This document shows positions 8,992 through 20,433 of a DNA stretch of 64,000 nucleotides, in pieces (position 1 is the stretch's first letter; each line of letters begins with the position of its first letter). The position numbers were made by a program, and so were the translations under genes. The stretch comes from an uncultured Eubacterium sp. (lineage in GTDB: Bacteria > Bacillota > Clostridia > Oscillospirales > Acutalibacteraceae). Location: NCBI GenBank assembly GCA_944380635.1, contig CALWID010000008.1, positions 1 to 64,000 of the forward strand, written 5' to 3'. The notes under the pieces were generated by a model. It made no database searches and was not told the DNA's origin. It saw only the letters and a program-made list of their open reading frames with translations.

Positions 8992-9498
8992 ATGATTGAT
9001 ATCAGCTTTTGGAATATTTTATGGACAGCTGTAAATCTTCTGATATTTTACCTGTTTGCTAAAAAATTTCTTTTCGGCCGTATCCTTAAGGTAATGGAGG
9101 AAAGAAAAAAGCGAATTAACGGGCAGTTTGAAGAGGCGGATAAAAAAGAGCAGGACGCCGTTAAACTTAAAAAGCAGTATGAAGATAAGTTGGAAGGCGC
9201 TAATCAGGAAGGCAATGAAATTATAAACAAAGCCAAAAAGAACGCCGACCTGCAATATAATAAGATTATTGCGGACGCTTCCGAAAAAGCAGACCGCTTG
9301 ATTGAGAATGCGCATAAGTCTGTTGAAAATGAGCGCCGCAAGGTGCTCCAGTCCGCTCAAAGCGAAATTGCGGATATTGCAATGACCGCGGCAAAAAAAG
9401 TTATCGCAGGCAATACTTCCGCTGAAAATGACAGCCGTATTTACAATGACTTTATAGATGAGGTTGATGATGATGGTTCTGACTCAAACGGCGATTAA
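8992..9498 (+). CDS. atpF: F-type ATP synthase subunit b
   Basis: This is the peripheral-stalk subunit: one N-terminal membrane helix (about residues 5-25, 'ILWTAVNLLIFYLFAKKF') and then a long charged coiled coil rich in Lys, Glu and Ala. It has 168 residues. The ATG at 8992 follows an AAAGGAAAT site; a longer TTG start at 8956 would add a non-conserved tail. The 3' end overlaps atpH by about 26 bases, which suggests translational coupling. Confidence 0.9.
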   Translation: MIDISFWNILWTAVNLLIFYLFAKKFLFGRILKVMEERKKRINGQFEEADKKEQDAVKLKKQYEDKLEGANQEGNEIINKAKKNADLQYNKIIADASEKADRLIENAHKSVENERRKVLQSAQSEIADIAMTAAKKVIAGNTSAENDSRIYNDFIDEVDDDGSDSNGD

Positions 9499-9988
9499 TT
9501 ATGCCGAGGCCATGTATGAGGCGGGATTTACAAAAGCGCAACTTGCCGATGTAAGAACTGCTTTTTCCGGCTGCCCGTATTTGGGAAAATTGCTGTCAGT
9601 GCCGGTTATTCCGTTAAAGGAAAAATTTGCCGCTGTTGACGAAATATTTTCCGGCGAGGCGGCAAATCTCGTTAAACTTATGTGTGAAAACGACTGCATT
9701 TCGCAAATACTGCTTGTGTGCGATGCATATGATGAACTGCTCAAAGCGAAATCCATGCAGGCACAGGCTGTTTTAACCTGCGTTAATCCGCCTGATGATA
9801 AACAGCTTGAGAAAATTAAGAAGTTTATCTGCAAAAAACAAGGAACCGATTCCGCTGATATTGTTATTAAAAAAGACCCTGATATTCTGGGCGGCTTTAT
9901 CATTCAGTGCGGTGATACCGTGTATGACAGAAGCCTTAAAGGCAGAATAGAGAAACTCAGGAGGAATCTGGTTGGAGAAGTTGATTAA
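9473..9988 (+). CDS. atpH: F-type ATP synthase subunit delta
   Basis: This OSCP-type subunit joins the peripheral stalk to the top of F1. It has about 171 residues, with a helical N-terminal domain ('INYAEAMYEAG') and a conserved C-terminal 'DPDILGGFIIQCGDTVYD' segment followed by 'RSLKGRIEKLRR', the family signature. Several in-frame ATGs cluster at 9458, 9467, 9470 and 9473. The last is chosen because GAGG lies at a suitable distance and it starts where the family usually does. It overlaps atpF, and atpA begins immediately after its stop. Confidence 0.88.
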   Translation: MVLTQTAINYAEAMYEAGFTKAQLADVRTAFSGCPYLGKLLSVPVIPLKEKFAAVDEIFSGEAANLVKLMCENDCISQILLVCDAYDELLKAKSMQAQAVLTCVNPPDDKQLEKIKKFICKKQGTDSADIVIKKDPDILGGFIIQCGDTVYDRSLKGRIEKLRRNLVGEVD

Positions 9989-11492
9989 ATGAGTACCATA
10001 AATTCAAATGAAATAATTTCAATACTTAAAGAGAAAATCGTTGATTTTGATTTCAGTGAAAAAAGTGAAGAGGTAGGCTCCGTTATCAGCGTTGGCGATG
10101 GTATTGCCACTATTTACGGTATGGAGCATGTTATGTACGGCGAAATCGTTGTGTTTGAAAACGGCATAAAAGGTATGATTCAGGATATAAAACGCAATCA
10201 GGTAGGCTGTATACTTTTCGGTGATGAATCTGAAATACACGAGGGCACTAAAGTAAGACGAACACGCAAAAAGGCGGGCGTACCCGTCGGCGATGCTTTT
10301 ATCGGCAGGGTAGTAAACGCTCTTTGCGAGCCTATTGACGGCGCCGGGGAGATAGAATCCGACGATTACAGATTGGTTGAAAACGCCGCCCCTTCTATTG
10401 TGGACAGAAAATCCGTATCAGAACCGCTTGAAACGGGTATTCTGGCAATAGATTCAATGTTCCCGATAGGCAGAGGCCAGCGTGAACTTATAATCGGCGA
10501 CCGCCAAACGGGTAAAACTTCAATAGCCCTTGATACTATCCTTAATCAGAAAGGCAAGGATTGTATCTGCATATATAATGCTATCGGTCAAAAGACTTCA
10601 ACGGTTGCAAAACTCGTTAATACGCTGAAAAATAACGGCGCAATGGATTATACCGTAGTTGTATGTTCCGGCGCGGCAGATTCCGCGTCGCTGCAATATA
10701 TTGCGCCTTACGCCGCAACGGCTCTTGCCGAATATTTTATGCATAACGGCAAGGATGTTCTTATAGTTTATGATGACCTCAGCAAGCACGCCGTGGCTTA
10801 CCGTGCGCTTTCGCTTTTGCTTGAAAGGTCTCCCGGCCGTGAGGCTTATCCCGGCGATGTATTCTATCTTCATTCAAGGCTTCTTGAGCGTTCAAGCAGG
10901 CTTTCTGATGAACTCGGCGGCGGCTCAATAACCGCTCTGCCTATCATTGAAACTCAGGCGGGCGATGTTTCGGCGTATATTCCTACTAATGTAATTTCTA
11001 TTACGGACGGCCAGATATTCCTTGAAAGCGATTTGTTCTTCAGCGGCCAGCGTCCTGCCGTAAATGTCGGTCTTTCCGTTTCCCGTGTAGGCGGCGCGGC
11101 TCAGACTAAGGCAATGAAAAAAGCGGCCGGCTCACTTCGTGTAGACCTTGCTCAGTTCAGGGAAATGGAAGTGTTCACTCAGTTTTCTTCCGACCTTGAT
11201 GAGGAAACCAAAGCCGGTCTTAATTACGGAAAAGGGCTTATGGAACTCTTAAAGCAGCCGCTCGGTCATCCTATGTCGCTTGCAGACCAGGTTATTACGC
11301 TTGTTGGCGCGATAGGCAAAAAATTCGTTAAAGTGCCTGTTGATGAACTTAAAGAATATCAGGCAAAACTTCTTGAATATTTTAGTGATAACTGCGCCGA
11401 TGTAGTTGATGAGATTCAGAATAAGAAAGTCCTTACGGATGAATTAAAGGAAAAAATTCTGAGCGATATAGATAATTTCGGGAAGGCAAATA

Positions 11493-11500
<8 letters not shown>
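9989..11500 (+). CDS. atpA: F-type ATP synthase subunit alpha
   Basis: This is the non-catalytic nucleotide-binding subunit of F1, with 503 residues, the normal length. The order is an N-terminal beta-barrel ('[20 protein letters not shown]'-like region), Walker A GDRQTGKT, then '[15 protein letters not shown]' and the arginine-finger segment '[15 protein letters not shown]'. The ATG directly abuts the atpH stop. The end overlaps atpG by 8 bases. Confidence 0.96.
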
Positions 11501-13776
<2,276 letters not shown>

Positions 13777-13777
<1 letters not shown>

Positions 13778-14190
13778 TGGATACCTTCAAGATAAAAATT
13801 GTAGCGTCCAACAAGGTGTTTTATGACGGCGAGGCGCAAAGCCTTTCCGTGCCTTATATTGACGGCGGCTCGTTTACTTTTCTTGCTCATCACTGCAATG
13901 CGGTAGTGCCCATAGAGGCGGGCGAGATGAAACTGAAAACGGCTGATGGCGAAATTAAGGAAGCCTTTGTGAGCGACGGATTTCTTGAATTTCTTTCCAA
14001 TGAGGCAACTATGATATGCGTTTCGGTAGAATTGCCGGAAGAGATTGATAAACGGCGTGCCGAAGAGGCAAAGGAAAGAGCCGAGGAAGAACTGCGCCAG
14101 AAGATGAGCCAGTTTGACTTTTATGTTACCAAGGCAAATCTTTCCCGCGCTATGGAAAGAATCAAAGTTAAAAACAGGCATCAGATATAA
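13777..14190 (+). CDS. atpC: F-type ATP synthase subunit epsilon
   Basis: This regulatory rotor subunit has 137 residues. The N-terminal beta sandwich ('YDGEAQSLSVPYIDGGSFTF') is followed by a two-helix C-terminal hairpin rich in Glu/Arg/Lys ('RAEEAKERAEEELRQ'), the part that can extend along gamma to restrain ATP hydrolysis. The start overlaps the atpD stop by one base. It is the last gene of the operon. Confidence 0.92.
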
Positions 14191-14198
14191 ATTTACGC

Positions 14199-14237
14199 AG
14201 GGGATTTCCGCTTTCCGGATTTCCCCTGAATTTGTTT
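14199..14237 (+). terminator. possible terminator or attenuator after atpC
   Basis: AGGGGA (14199-14204) pairs with TCCCCT (14222-14227), with an inner CCG/CGG pair across a small internal loop. The following tract (GAATTTGTTTATC) is only moderately T-rich, so some read-through into the next gene is likely. Confidence 0.35.
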
Positions 14238-14275
14238 ATCGTGGTTTATTTTTTCATTTAATAAAGGAGGATTTT

Positions 14276-15541
14276 ATGCCGGTAAAATTAATTGCCTGCG
14301 ATTTGGACGGCACTTTGCTCGGCGCGGATCATATTACAGTATCTCAAAGAACTGTAAAGGCGCTTTCGGACGCACATGAAAAAGGCATAAAAATAGCAGT
14401 AGCAACGGGGCGCACGCTTTCCGTAATTTATAATGTAATGGAGCAGATTCCGTTTCTTGATTATGTAATCTATTCAAACGGCGCCGCCGTGTGCGACCTT
14501 AATACGGCAAAAACGGTTTACAAAAACTTTTTGCCGGCTGAAACGGCTGCGGATATATTTTCGTTTTTAAGCAGGTACCCCGCTTATTTTGAATTTTATC
14601 AAAACGGAAAACAGCACGCTCAAAAAGGGCGCGAAAAATTTTTTACCGGAATGGATTTGCCGCAGGAATTTCTTGAGGCATATGCCGCCTCCACTGTTTT
14701 TCACGATGATATTATGCAGTTTGCTGATAAAGGCGTTGAAAAAATAAATCTGTTTTATTTCGGCACAGAATATTATGACGAAATAAAGGATTATCTTTTC
14801 AGCCATAAGGGTATAGACTGCACTTCGCCCGTGTCCGGCGATATAGAGATGACTGCAAAAGGCGTGGATAAATCAAATGCCCTTGCGGGTCTTTGCGCCA
14901 CACTGGGTATAGACAGCGCGGAGGTAATGGCGTTCGGCGACGCCGATAATGATATAGGAATGCTTGAGTTTGCCGGTTACGGCACGGCAATGGCAAATGC
15001 CGCCGACATATGCAAGGAAAAAGCAAAATTTGTTACCCTCTCAAATGAGGAGGACGGAGTTGCTGTTTTTGTTGAAAGGTACGCTCTCGGCAAAAAGCCA
15101 AAACTGCTGGTTTCCGCCTGCCTTTTGGGTGAAAACTGCAAATATAACGGCGGTAATAATAAAAATGATAAAGTGATTGCGCTAAAAGAGCGTTTTGATA
15201 TGGTTGCCGTTTGCCCCGAATGTTTCGGCGGGCTTAAGATTCCCCGCGTGCCGAGTGAGATAATAAACGGCAGGGCTGTTTCAAAAAACGGGGAAGACCT
15301 TACCGCCGAATTTACTAAAGGCGCAAGAAGAACGCTTTATATTGCAGAGGAATGCGGCGCAAAGTATGCTGTTTTAAAAGAGCGCAGCCCGTCCTGCGGC
15401 AAAGGCGTTATTTATGACGGCTCTTTTTCCGGCTCGCTTACAGGCGGAAACGGCATTACCGCAGACCTGCTTATTAAAAGCGGATTAATTATATTCGGCG
15501 AAAGTGAAATTGATAAACTGCTTGACGAAACCGGCGTATAA
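14276..15541 (+). CDS. HAD-family phosphatase fused to DUF523 domain
   Basis: This encodes 421 residues, translated from the ATG at 14276 after a strong AAAGGAGG. Residues 1 to about 270 are a Cof-type (HAD-IIB) phosphatase. Motif I DLDGT starts at residue 9, motif II lies in 'VATGRTLS', and the C-terminal acidic motif is 'FGDADNDIGML'. Such enzymes usually dephosphorylate sugar phosphates or cofactors. From about residue 276 the sequence changes to a DUF523 domain: 'LVSACLLGENCKYNGG', 'VCPECFGGLKIPR' and 'KERSPSCG', with several conserved cysteines. DUF523 is normally a separate small protein of unknown function. The reading frame is continuous with no stop or shift between the parts, so this appears to be a real fusion. 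No function is assigned to the combined protein. Confidence 0.85.
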   Translation: MPVKLIACDLDGTLLGADHITVSQRTVKALSDAHEKGIKIAVATGRTLSVIYNVMEQIPFLDYVIYSNGAAVCDLNTAKTVYKNFLPAETAADIFSFLSRYPAYFEFYQNGKQHAQKGREKFFTGMDLPQEFLEAYAASTVFHDDIMQFADKGVEKINLFYFGTEYYDEIKDYLFSHKGIDCTSPVSGDIEMTAKGVDKSNALAGLCATLGIDSAEVMAFGDADNDIGMLEFAGYGTAMANAADICKEKAKFVTLSNEEDGVAVFVERYALGKKPKLLVSACLLGENCKYNGGNNKNDKVIALKERFDMVAVCPECFGGLKIPRVPSEIINGRAVSKNGEDLTAEFTKGARRTLYIAEECGAKYAVLKERSPSCGKGVIYDGSFSGSLTGGNGITADLLIKSGLIIFGESEIDKLLDETGV

Positions 15542-15550
15542 ATATATAAT
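15522..15550 (+). promoter_or_regulatory. promoter for the lipoprotein gene
   Basis: TTGACG (15522-15527) and TATAAT (15545-15550) are 17 bases apart. The -35 box lies inside the last codons of the HAD-DUF523 gene, and the lipoprotein start is at 15588. Confidence 0.65.
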
Positions 15551-15587
15551 TATTTTATATTTTGAATTTTTGAGGTATGGAATCATT

Positions 15588-16064
15588 ATGAAAAGCAAAA
15601 AAATTATTGCAGTAATTCTTGCGCTTGTAGCGGCGCTTTCGTTTTCTTTTGCCGCCTGCTCTGATGAAAGCAACACGGAAATAACAACAGATGACGCCGT
15701 TATTAAAAGCGGAGACGCAGTAGACCTTATTAAAAGTTATTCCACAGAGCAACTCGGTCTTCCCGGCAGTTGGGAAGATTACGGTTTCGTCGGCTATAAC
15801 CGCTACGGCGTTAAGGTTGAGGACGGCTCACATGACGGCTATTATGTTGAGGTAAGGGTAGGAAATAAAAATGATAACGGCGACGGAACTTTAACTTTTG
15901 ATATTGCCGGCTATTATTTGATTAGTTATGACGGCGAAACCATACTTAAATACGATCCCGCAAACGAAACTTATACGCCTCTTTCTGAAGTTCAGCAAGA
16001 GTCTTCTTCCGCCGCGCCTGAGGTTTCTGATTCGGAAACACAAAGCGCTTCAGCGGAAAATTGA
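15588..16064 (+). CDS. small lipoprotein, unknown function
   Basis: This encodes 158 residues. The signal peptide ends in the lipobox 'FAAC', with the lipidated Cys at position 24. The mature part has a short acidic linker, a compact domain with 'LGLPGSWEDYGFVGYNRYG' and 'GYYVEVRVGNK', and a Ser/Glu-rich tail ('ESSSAAPEVSDSE'). It should sit on the outer face of the membrane. I do not recognise the family. It is monocistronic between its own promoter and a hairpin terminator. Confidence 0.75.
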   Translation: MKSKKIIAVILALVAALSFSFAACSDESNTEITTDDAVIKSGDAVDLIKSYSTEQLGLPGSWEDYGFVGYNRYGVKVEDGSHDGYYVEVRVGNKNDNGDGTLTFDIAGYYLISYDGETILKYDPANETYTPLSEVQQESSSAAPEVSDSETQSASAEN

Positions 16065-16070
16065 TTATCG

Positions 16071-16119
16071 GCAGCGTAAAAGATTTTTAATGTCTTTTTT
16101 ACGCTGCTTTTAATTTTTT
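16071..16119 (+). terminator. Rho-independent terminator
   Basis: GCAGCGTAAAAGA (16071-16083) pairs with TCTTTTTTACGCTGC (16093-16107), with a slight size mismatch in the A/T run. A T-rich tract follows. It ends the lipoprotein transcript. Confidence 0.8.
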
Positions 16120-16190
16120 GCACTGAAAATTCTTTAATTTATGCTGCCCGAAAAATGCTGTTTTACGGTATTTTGTCAATTAAGTCTTTG

Positions 16191-16219
16191 TTGAAAAGAA
16201 AAAGCATTTATGATAGAAT
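16191..16219 (+). promoter_or_regulatory. candidate promoter for the rnf operon
   Basis: TTGAAA (16191-16196) and TAGAAT (16214-16219) are 17 bases apart. The predicted transcript start falls close to the AAAGGAG site used by rnfC (start 16240), so the leader would be unusually short. Treat this as tentative. Confidence 0.4.
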
Positions 16220-16239
16220 GTGAGAAAGGAGTGTAAGGT

Positions 16240-17583
16240 ATGAAAAGAGTTCCTTTTAAATCCGGAATCCACCCTTTTGAGGGAAAGGAGTATTCCCGGG
16301 ATGCAGTAACATTTAAAGCCGAAGCCGCTGAAATAATGGTTTTTCCAATGAGCCAGCATATCGGCGCGCCCGCTGTTCCTGTTGTTAAGGTTGGGGACAG
16401 AGTCCTCAGAGGCTCAATGCTCGGCAAGGCGGCGTCAGCCGTTTCAAGCCCCGTCTTTTCCTCCGTTTCGGGAAAAGTAAAGGCAGTTGAGGACAGGCAG
16501 AATCCAAACGGCAGCGTTTCAAAATGTGTTGTTGTTGAAAATGATTTTGCCGATGAATGTACCGAGGAATACGGCGCAGTCAGGGACCCTAACGAACTTT
16601 CGCCGGCTGAGATTGCCGCGGCTGTTTCAGACGCGGGAATAGTAGGTATGGGCGGAGCAGGCTTTCCAACAGGCGTTAAACTGACCCCGAAAAATGCGGA
16701 TAATATAGATTATTTAATTATAAACGGCGCAGAATGTGAGCCGTATTTAACTTCTGATTACCGCCTAATGGTTGAAAAGGCGGGCAATATTATTATGGGC
16801 GTATCGATTGTGCTGCGCCTTTTTCCAAACGCAAAGGCAGTTGTTGCAATAGAGGATAATAAACCCCGCGCAATAGAGGCGTTTGAAGAGCAGTGCAAAG
16901 CGCTTGATAAAATAAGCGTAATGACTCTTAAAACAAAATATCCGCAGGGCGGCGAGCGCAGGCTTATAGCAAGCGTTACCGGCAGAAAAATAAATTCCCA
17001 TATGCTTCCTGCGGACGCGGGCGTTGTTGTTCTCAATGTTGCAACGGCGTTTGCTGTTTATGAGGCTCTTTGTGAAAGCAAGCCGCTGATACACAGAATA
17101 GTTACTTTAACAGGGGACGGTATGAATTCTCCCTGCAATGCTGATGTTTTGCTCGGCACCCCCGTGTCTTTTCTTGTTGAAAAATGCGGCGGACTTAAAG
17201 AAAATACCGAAAAAATAATTTCCGGCGGTCCTATGATGGGCACTGCTATGCCGGATCTTGATTATCCTGTTACAAAAACATTTTCGTCTGTTTTAGCCAT
17301 TACAAAAGATGATGTGGAGGCTATGAAAACCACTGCCTGCATAAGGTGCGGCAGATGTGTAGGAGTCTGCCCTGAAAATCTTGTGCCGCAGCTTATGGCG
17401 CATGCCGTTAAGGCGGAGGATTTTGAGCGCTTTGAGTCAATTGGCGGTATGGAATGTATAGAGTGCGGCTGCTGCACTTATGTGTGCCCTGCAAAAAGGC
17501 CGCTTACCCAGTCTTTTAAACTTGCCAAGGCTCAGATAAGAGCGGCAAAGGCAAAAGCAAAAGCGCAGGGAGGGAATAACTGA
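16240..17583 (+). CDS. rnfC: ion-translocating oxidoreductase complex subunit C
   Basis: This is the Rnf subunit that carries the NADH/FMN site facing the cytoplasm, with 447 residues. The N-terminal part has the lipoyl-like region ('GDRVLRGSMLGKA'), and the glycine-rich motif 'GMGGAGFPTGVKL' (nucleotide and FMN binding) follows. Two [4Fe-4S] motifs come near the C-terminus, 'CIRCGRCVGVCP' and 'CIECGCCTYVCP'. The tail is the short clostridial form, rich in Lys/Ala. It starts the rnfCDGEAB operon. Rnf couples electron flow from reduced ferredoxin to NAD+ with Na+ or H+ export. Confidence 0.95.
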   Translation: MKRVPFKSGIHPFEGKEYSRDAVTFKAEAAEIMVFPMSQHIGAPAVPVVKVGDRVLRGSMLGKAASAVSSPVFSSVSGKVKAVEDRQNPNGSVSKCVVVENDFADECTEEYGAVRDPNELSPAEIAAAVSDAGIVGMGGAGFPTGVKLTPKNADNIDYLIINGAECEPYLTSDYRLMVEKAGNIIMGVSIVLRLFPNAKAVVAIEDNKPRAIEAFEEQCKALDKISVMTLKTKYPQGGERRLIASVTGRKINSHMLPADAGVVVLNVATAFAVYEALCESKPLIHRIVTLTGDGMNSPCNADVLLGTPVSFLVEKCGGLKENTEKIISGGPMMGTAMPDLDYPVTKTFSSVLAITKDDVEAMKTTACIRCGRCVGVCPENLVPQLMAHAVKAEDFERFESIGGMECIECGCCTYVCPAKRPLTQSFKLAKAQIRAAKAKAKAQGGNN

Positions 17584-17584
17584 T

Positions 17585-18526
17585 ATGTATAATGTTTCCG
17601 TTTCCCCTCATATAAGGGATAAGAGTTCAACAAGAAAAATTATGATAGATGTGTGCATAGCGCTTGTGCCCACCCTGGCTTTCGGCGTGTGGCACTTCGG
17701 TATAAACGCGCTTTTCGTAATTATTTCCTCTGTTTTGAGTTGTGTTGTTTCAGAGGCGGTGTTTGAACTTATAGTAAAAAAACCGATAACGATATTTGAT
17801 TTCAGCGCAGTTGTAACGGGGCTTATACTCGCCCTTAATATGCCGCCGAATATCGCGTGGTGGGTACCCGCCGTCGGCGGCGTGTTTGCCATAGTAATAG
17901 TTAAAATGCTTTTTGGCGGAATAGGGCAGAATATTATGAATCCCGCCCTTGCGGCACGCTGTTTCCTGCTTATATCCTTCGCCTCAAGAATGACCGATTT
18001 TTCAGTGGACGGCGTATCTTCCGCCACCCCGCTCGCAGTGCTGAAATCGGGCGGCAGCGTGGATTTGCTGGATGCGTTTTTGGGATTCAAAACAGGCTGC
18101 ATAGGCGAGGTATCGGTTTTGGCAATACTTATAGGCGCTGCGTACCTGCTTATTAAAAGGGTAATTTCAATCAGAATTCCCGCGGTTTACATACTTTCAA
18201 GCGCCTTGTTTATATTTATTTTCAGCCTTGGCACAACGGGAATGCCCACTTGGCAGTTTATGCTCGGTGAACTTCTTACCGGCGGACTTATGGCTGGCGC
18301 GTTCTTTATGGCAACAGATTATACAACAAGCCCTGTAACTAAATGGGGGCAGGTTGTTTACGCCGTTTTAATAGGATTTTTAACGGCGGTTTTCCGCATA
18401 CTCGGCTCAAGCGCGGAGGGCGTTTCATACGCTATTATAATCAGCAACCTTTTTGTTCCGATTATTGAGAAAATTACAGTGCCGAGGCCGTTCGGCGTTA
18501 AGAAAAAAGAGAAAAAGGGGGCGTAA
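17585..18526 (+). CDS. rnfD: ion-translocating oxidoreductase complex subunit D
   Basis: This is an integral membrane subunit of 313 residues with about nine helices. The covalent-FMN attachment motif is 'SSATPLA', with the acceptor threonine at about residue 148. The conserved 'DYTTSPVT' segment lies near the C-terminus. The ATG follows a GGGAGGG site two codons after rnfC ends. The FMN would be attached by the ApbE-type transferase encoded downstream. Confidence 0.95.
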   Translation: MYNVSVSPHIRDKSSTRKIMIDVCIALVPTLAFGVWHFGINALFVIISSVLSCVVSEAVFELIVKKPITIFDFSAVVTGLILALNMPPNIAWWVPAVGGVFAIVIVKMLFGGIGQNIMNPALAARCFLLISFASRMTDFSVDGVSSATPLAVLKSGGSVDLLDAFLGFKTGCIGEVSVLAILIGAAYLLIKRVISIRIPAVYILSSALFIFIFSLGTTGMPTWQFMLGELLTGGLMAGAFFMATDYTTSPVTKWGQVVYAVLIGFLTAVFRILGSSAEGVSYAIIISNLFVPIIEKITVPRPFGVKKKEKKGA

Positions 18527-18529
18527 GCA

Positions 18530-19153
18530 GTGGCAAAGTCTAAATCTTCTTTTCTTAAAAACTGCGCAGCCCTGCTTATAATAACCCTTGTTGCGGGGCT
18601 TGCTCTTTCCGCAGTTAATGAGATAACAAAATCGCCGATAGCAAAGGCGGAGGAAACCGCAAGACTTGAGGCTTATGAAACAGTTTATCCGGGCGCCGTT
18701 TTTGAAACGCCTGATGATATTGATGTGCTTACTGAGGGCGGTCAGGCGGCTGTTGACGCGGCAGGGCTTTCGGGCTGTACTGTAAGCGATATACTTTTTG
18801 CCAATGATGAAAGCGGCGAAAGAATCGGCTATGTTGTTGCCGCGGTTTCGCCAAACGGCTACGGCGGTGATATTTCAGTTGCCGTCGGTATAGACGCCAA
18901 AACAAATAAAATAACGGGCTTTTCAGTGCTGTCAAACAGTGAAACGGCAGGTCTCGGCGCACGCTGTACGGAAGATGAGTTTACTTCTCAGTTTGCGGGT
19001 AAAGACGCTACTTTTGTTGAATATGTAAAGGGCGGCGGCGCGTCAGGTAATCAGATAGACGCTATAAGCGGCGCCACGGTTACAACAAATGCCGTAACAG
19101 AGGCTGTAAACAGCGCTCTTGCCGTTTACAACGCCGTTTTAAAGGAGGGTTAA
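18530..19153 (+). CDS. rnfG: ion-translocating oxidoreductase complex subunit G
   Basis: This 207-residue subunit has one N-terminal membrane helix (about residues 10-30) and an extracytoplasmic FMN-binding domain. The flavinylation motif 'SGATVTTNAV' is near the C-terminus, its threonine being the FMN acceptor. Translation starts at GTG 18530 after an AAAAAGGGGG site, 3 bases after the rnfD stop. Confidence 0.94.
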   Translation: MAKSKSSFLKNCAALLIITLVAGLALSAVNEITKSPIAKAEETARLEAYETVYPGAVFETPDDIDVLTEGGQAAVDAAGLSGCTVSDILFANDESGERIGYVVAAVSPNGYGGDISVAVGIDAKTNKITGFSVLSNSETAGLGARCTEDEFTSQFAGKDATFVEYVKGGGASGNQIDAISGATVTTNAVTEAVNSALAVYNAVLKEG

Positions 19154-19156
19154 TGT

Positions 19157-19837
19157 ATGAATCCAATAGTTGAAAGGCTTAAAAACGGAATCATAACGGA
19201 AAATCCCACCTTTGTGCTTATGCTGGGTATGTGCCCCACTCTTGCCGTAACAACTTCCGCAATAAACGGTATCGGTATGGGGCTTGCAACCACCGTTGTG
19301 CTTGTAATGAGCAATCTTATTATTTCCGCGCTCAGAAAAGTAATTCCAAACGGCGTCAGAATGCCGGCTTACATAGTTATTGTTGCGTCGTTCGTAACCG
19401 TTGTTGAACTTTTGCTGCACGCATATGTTACATCGCTTTATGAAGCGCTGGGAATTTATATTCCGCTCATAGTAGTAAACTGCATAATCCTCGGCAGGGC
19501 GGAAAGTTATGCCGCTAAAAACAAAGTTATCCCCTCTGTTTTTGACGGCCTTGGCATGGGCCTTGGTTTTACCATAGGTCTTGTTGCCATAGGCGCAATA
19601 CGCGAACTTATCGGCACGGGCAAATGTTTCGGCGTTCAGATTCTGCCGCAAAGTTATGAAGGTGTTTCAATATTTATTCTTGCGCCAGGCGCGTTTCTTG
19701 TGCTTGCGTTTTTGTGCGCTCTTCAAAATAAACTCGGCGTAAAAGGCGCAAACCGCCATGTTAAGGAGGACGCCTGCAAGGGAGATTGTATGCATTGCTC
19801 GCTTTCCTGCAACGGTATAAAGGAGGGCGATGAATAA
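19157..19837 (+). CDS. rnfE: ion-translocating oxidoreductase complex subunit E
   Basis: This integral membrane subunit has 226 residues and about six helices, and is homologous to RnfA in an inverted arrangement. It carries 'LYEALGIYIPLIVVNCIILGRAE', the duplicated motif with a conserved Cys thought to help hold an intramembrane iron-sulfur centre. The tail after the last helix is Cys-rich ('CKGDCMHCSLSC'), an unusual extra that could bind metal or disulfides. The stop overlaps the rnfA start. Confidence 0.94.
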   Translation: MNPIVERLKNGIITENPTFVLMLGMCPTLAVTTSAINGIGMGLATTVVLVMSNLIISALRKVIPNGVRMPAYIVIVASFVTVVELLLHAYVTSLYEALGIYIPLIVVNCIILGRAESYAAKNKVIPSVFDGLGMGLGFTIGLVAIGAIRELIGTGKCFGVQILPQSYEGVSIFILAPGAFLVLAFLCALQNKLGVKGANRHVKEDACKGDCMHCSLSCNGIKEGDE

Positions 19838-20415
19838 TGTTTAAAACACTGTTTCTTGTTGTTCTTACCACCGCTCTTATAAACAATGTTGTGCTCAGCC
19901 AGTTTCTTGGCATATGCTCGTTTATAGGCGTATCCAAAAATATTAAAACGGCAGCCGGTATGGGCGGCGCAGTAATATTCGTAATCACAATAGCAAGCGC
20001 GGTAACTAATCTGCTTTATACAGGCGTTATTCAGAAACTCGGGCTTGAATATCTTAATACAATCATATTCATTCTTGTCATTGCCGCTCTTGTTCAGTTT
20101 ATAGAATTGTTCCTTAAAAAATATGTGCCTAAACTTTATCAGGCGCTCGGCATTTATCTGCCGCTTATCACAACAAACTGCGCCGTGCTCGGCGTTGCGC
20201 TTACAAATGTTCAGGACGGCAATGATTTTATAACTTCCGTTGTAACGGGGTTCGGCACGGCTCTCGGTTATGCCGTTGCAATCATCATTCTTGCCGGAAT
20301 TAGAGAGAAAACAGAAAGCAATGATGTTCCCAAGGCGTTTAAAGGCACGCCTGCCGTACTTCTTACCGCCTGCCTTATGGCAATAGCGTTTTACGGCTTT
20401 AATACGCTTGCGTAA
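19837..20415 (+). CDS. rnfA: ion-translocating oxidoreductase complex subunit A
   Basis: This integral membrane subunit has 192 residues and six helices. It carries 'NNVVLSQFLGICSFIGVS' and 'LYQALGIYLPLITTNCAVLG', the RnfA/RnfE signature with the conserved Cys residues. The ATG overlaps the end of rnfE. rnfB follows after an AAGGAGG site. Confidence 0.95.
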   Translation: MFKTLFLVVLTTALINNVVLSQFLGICSFIGVSKNIKTAAGMGGAVIFVITIASAVTNLLYTGVIQKLGLEYLNTIIFILVIAALVQFIELFLKKYVPKLYQALGIYLPLITTNCAVLGVALTNVQDGNDFITSVVTGFGTALGYAVAIIILAGIREKTESNDVPKAFKGTPAVLLTACLMAIAFYGFNTLA

Positions 20416-20433
20416 GGAGGTTTGTGCAGTAAT

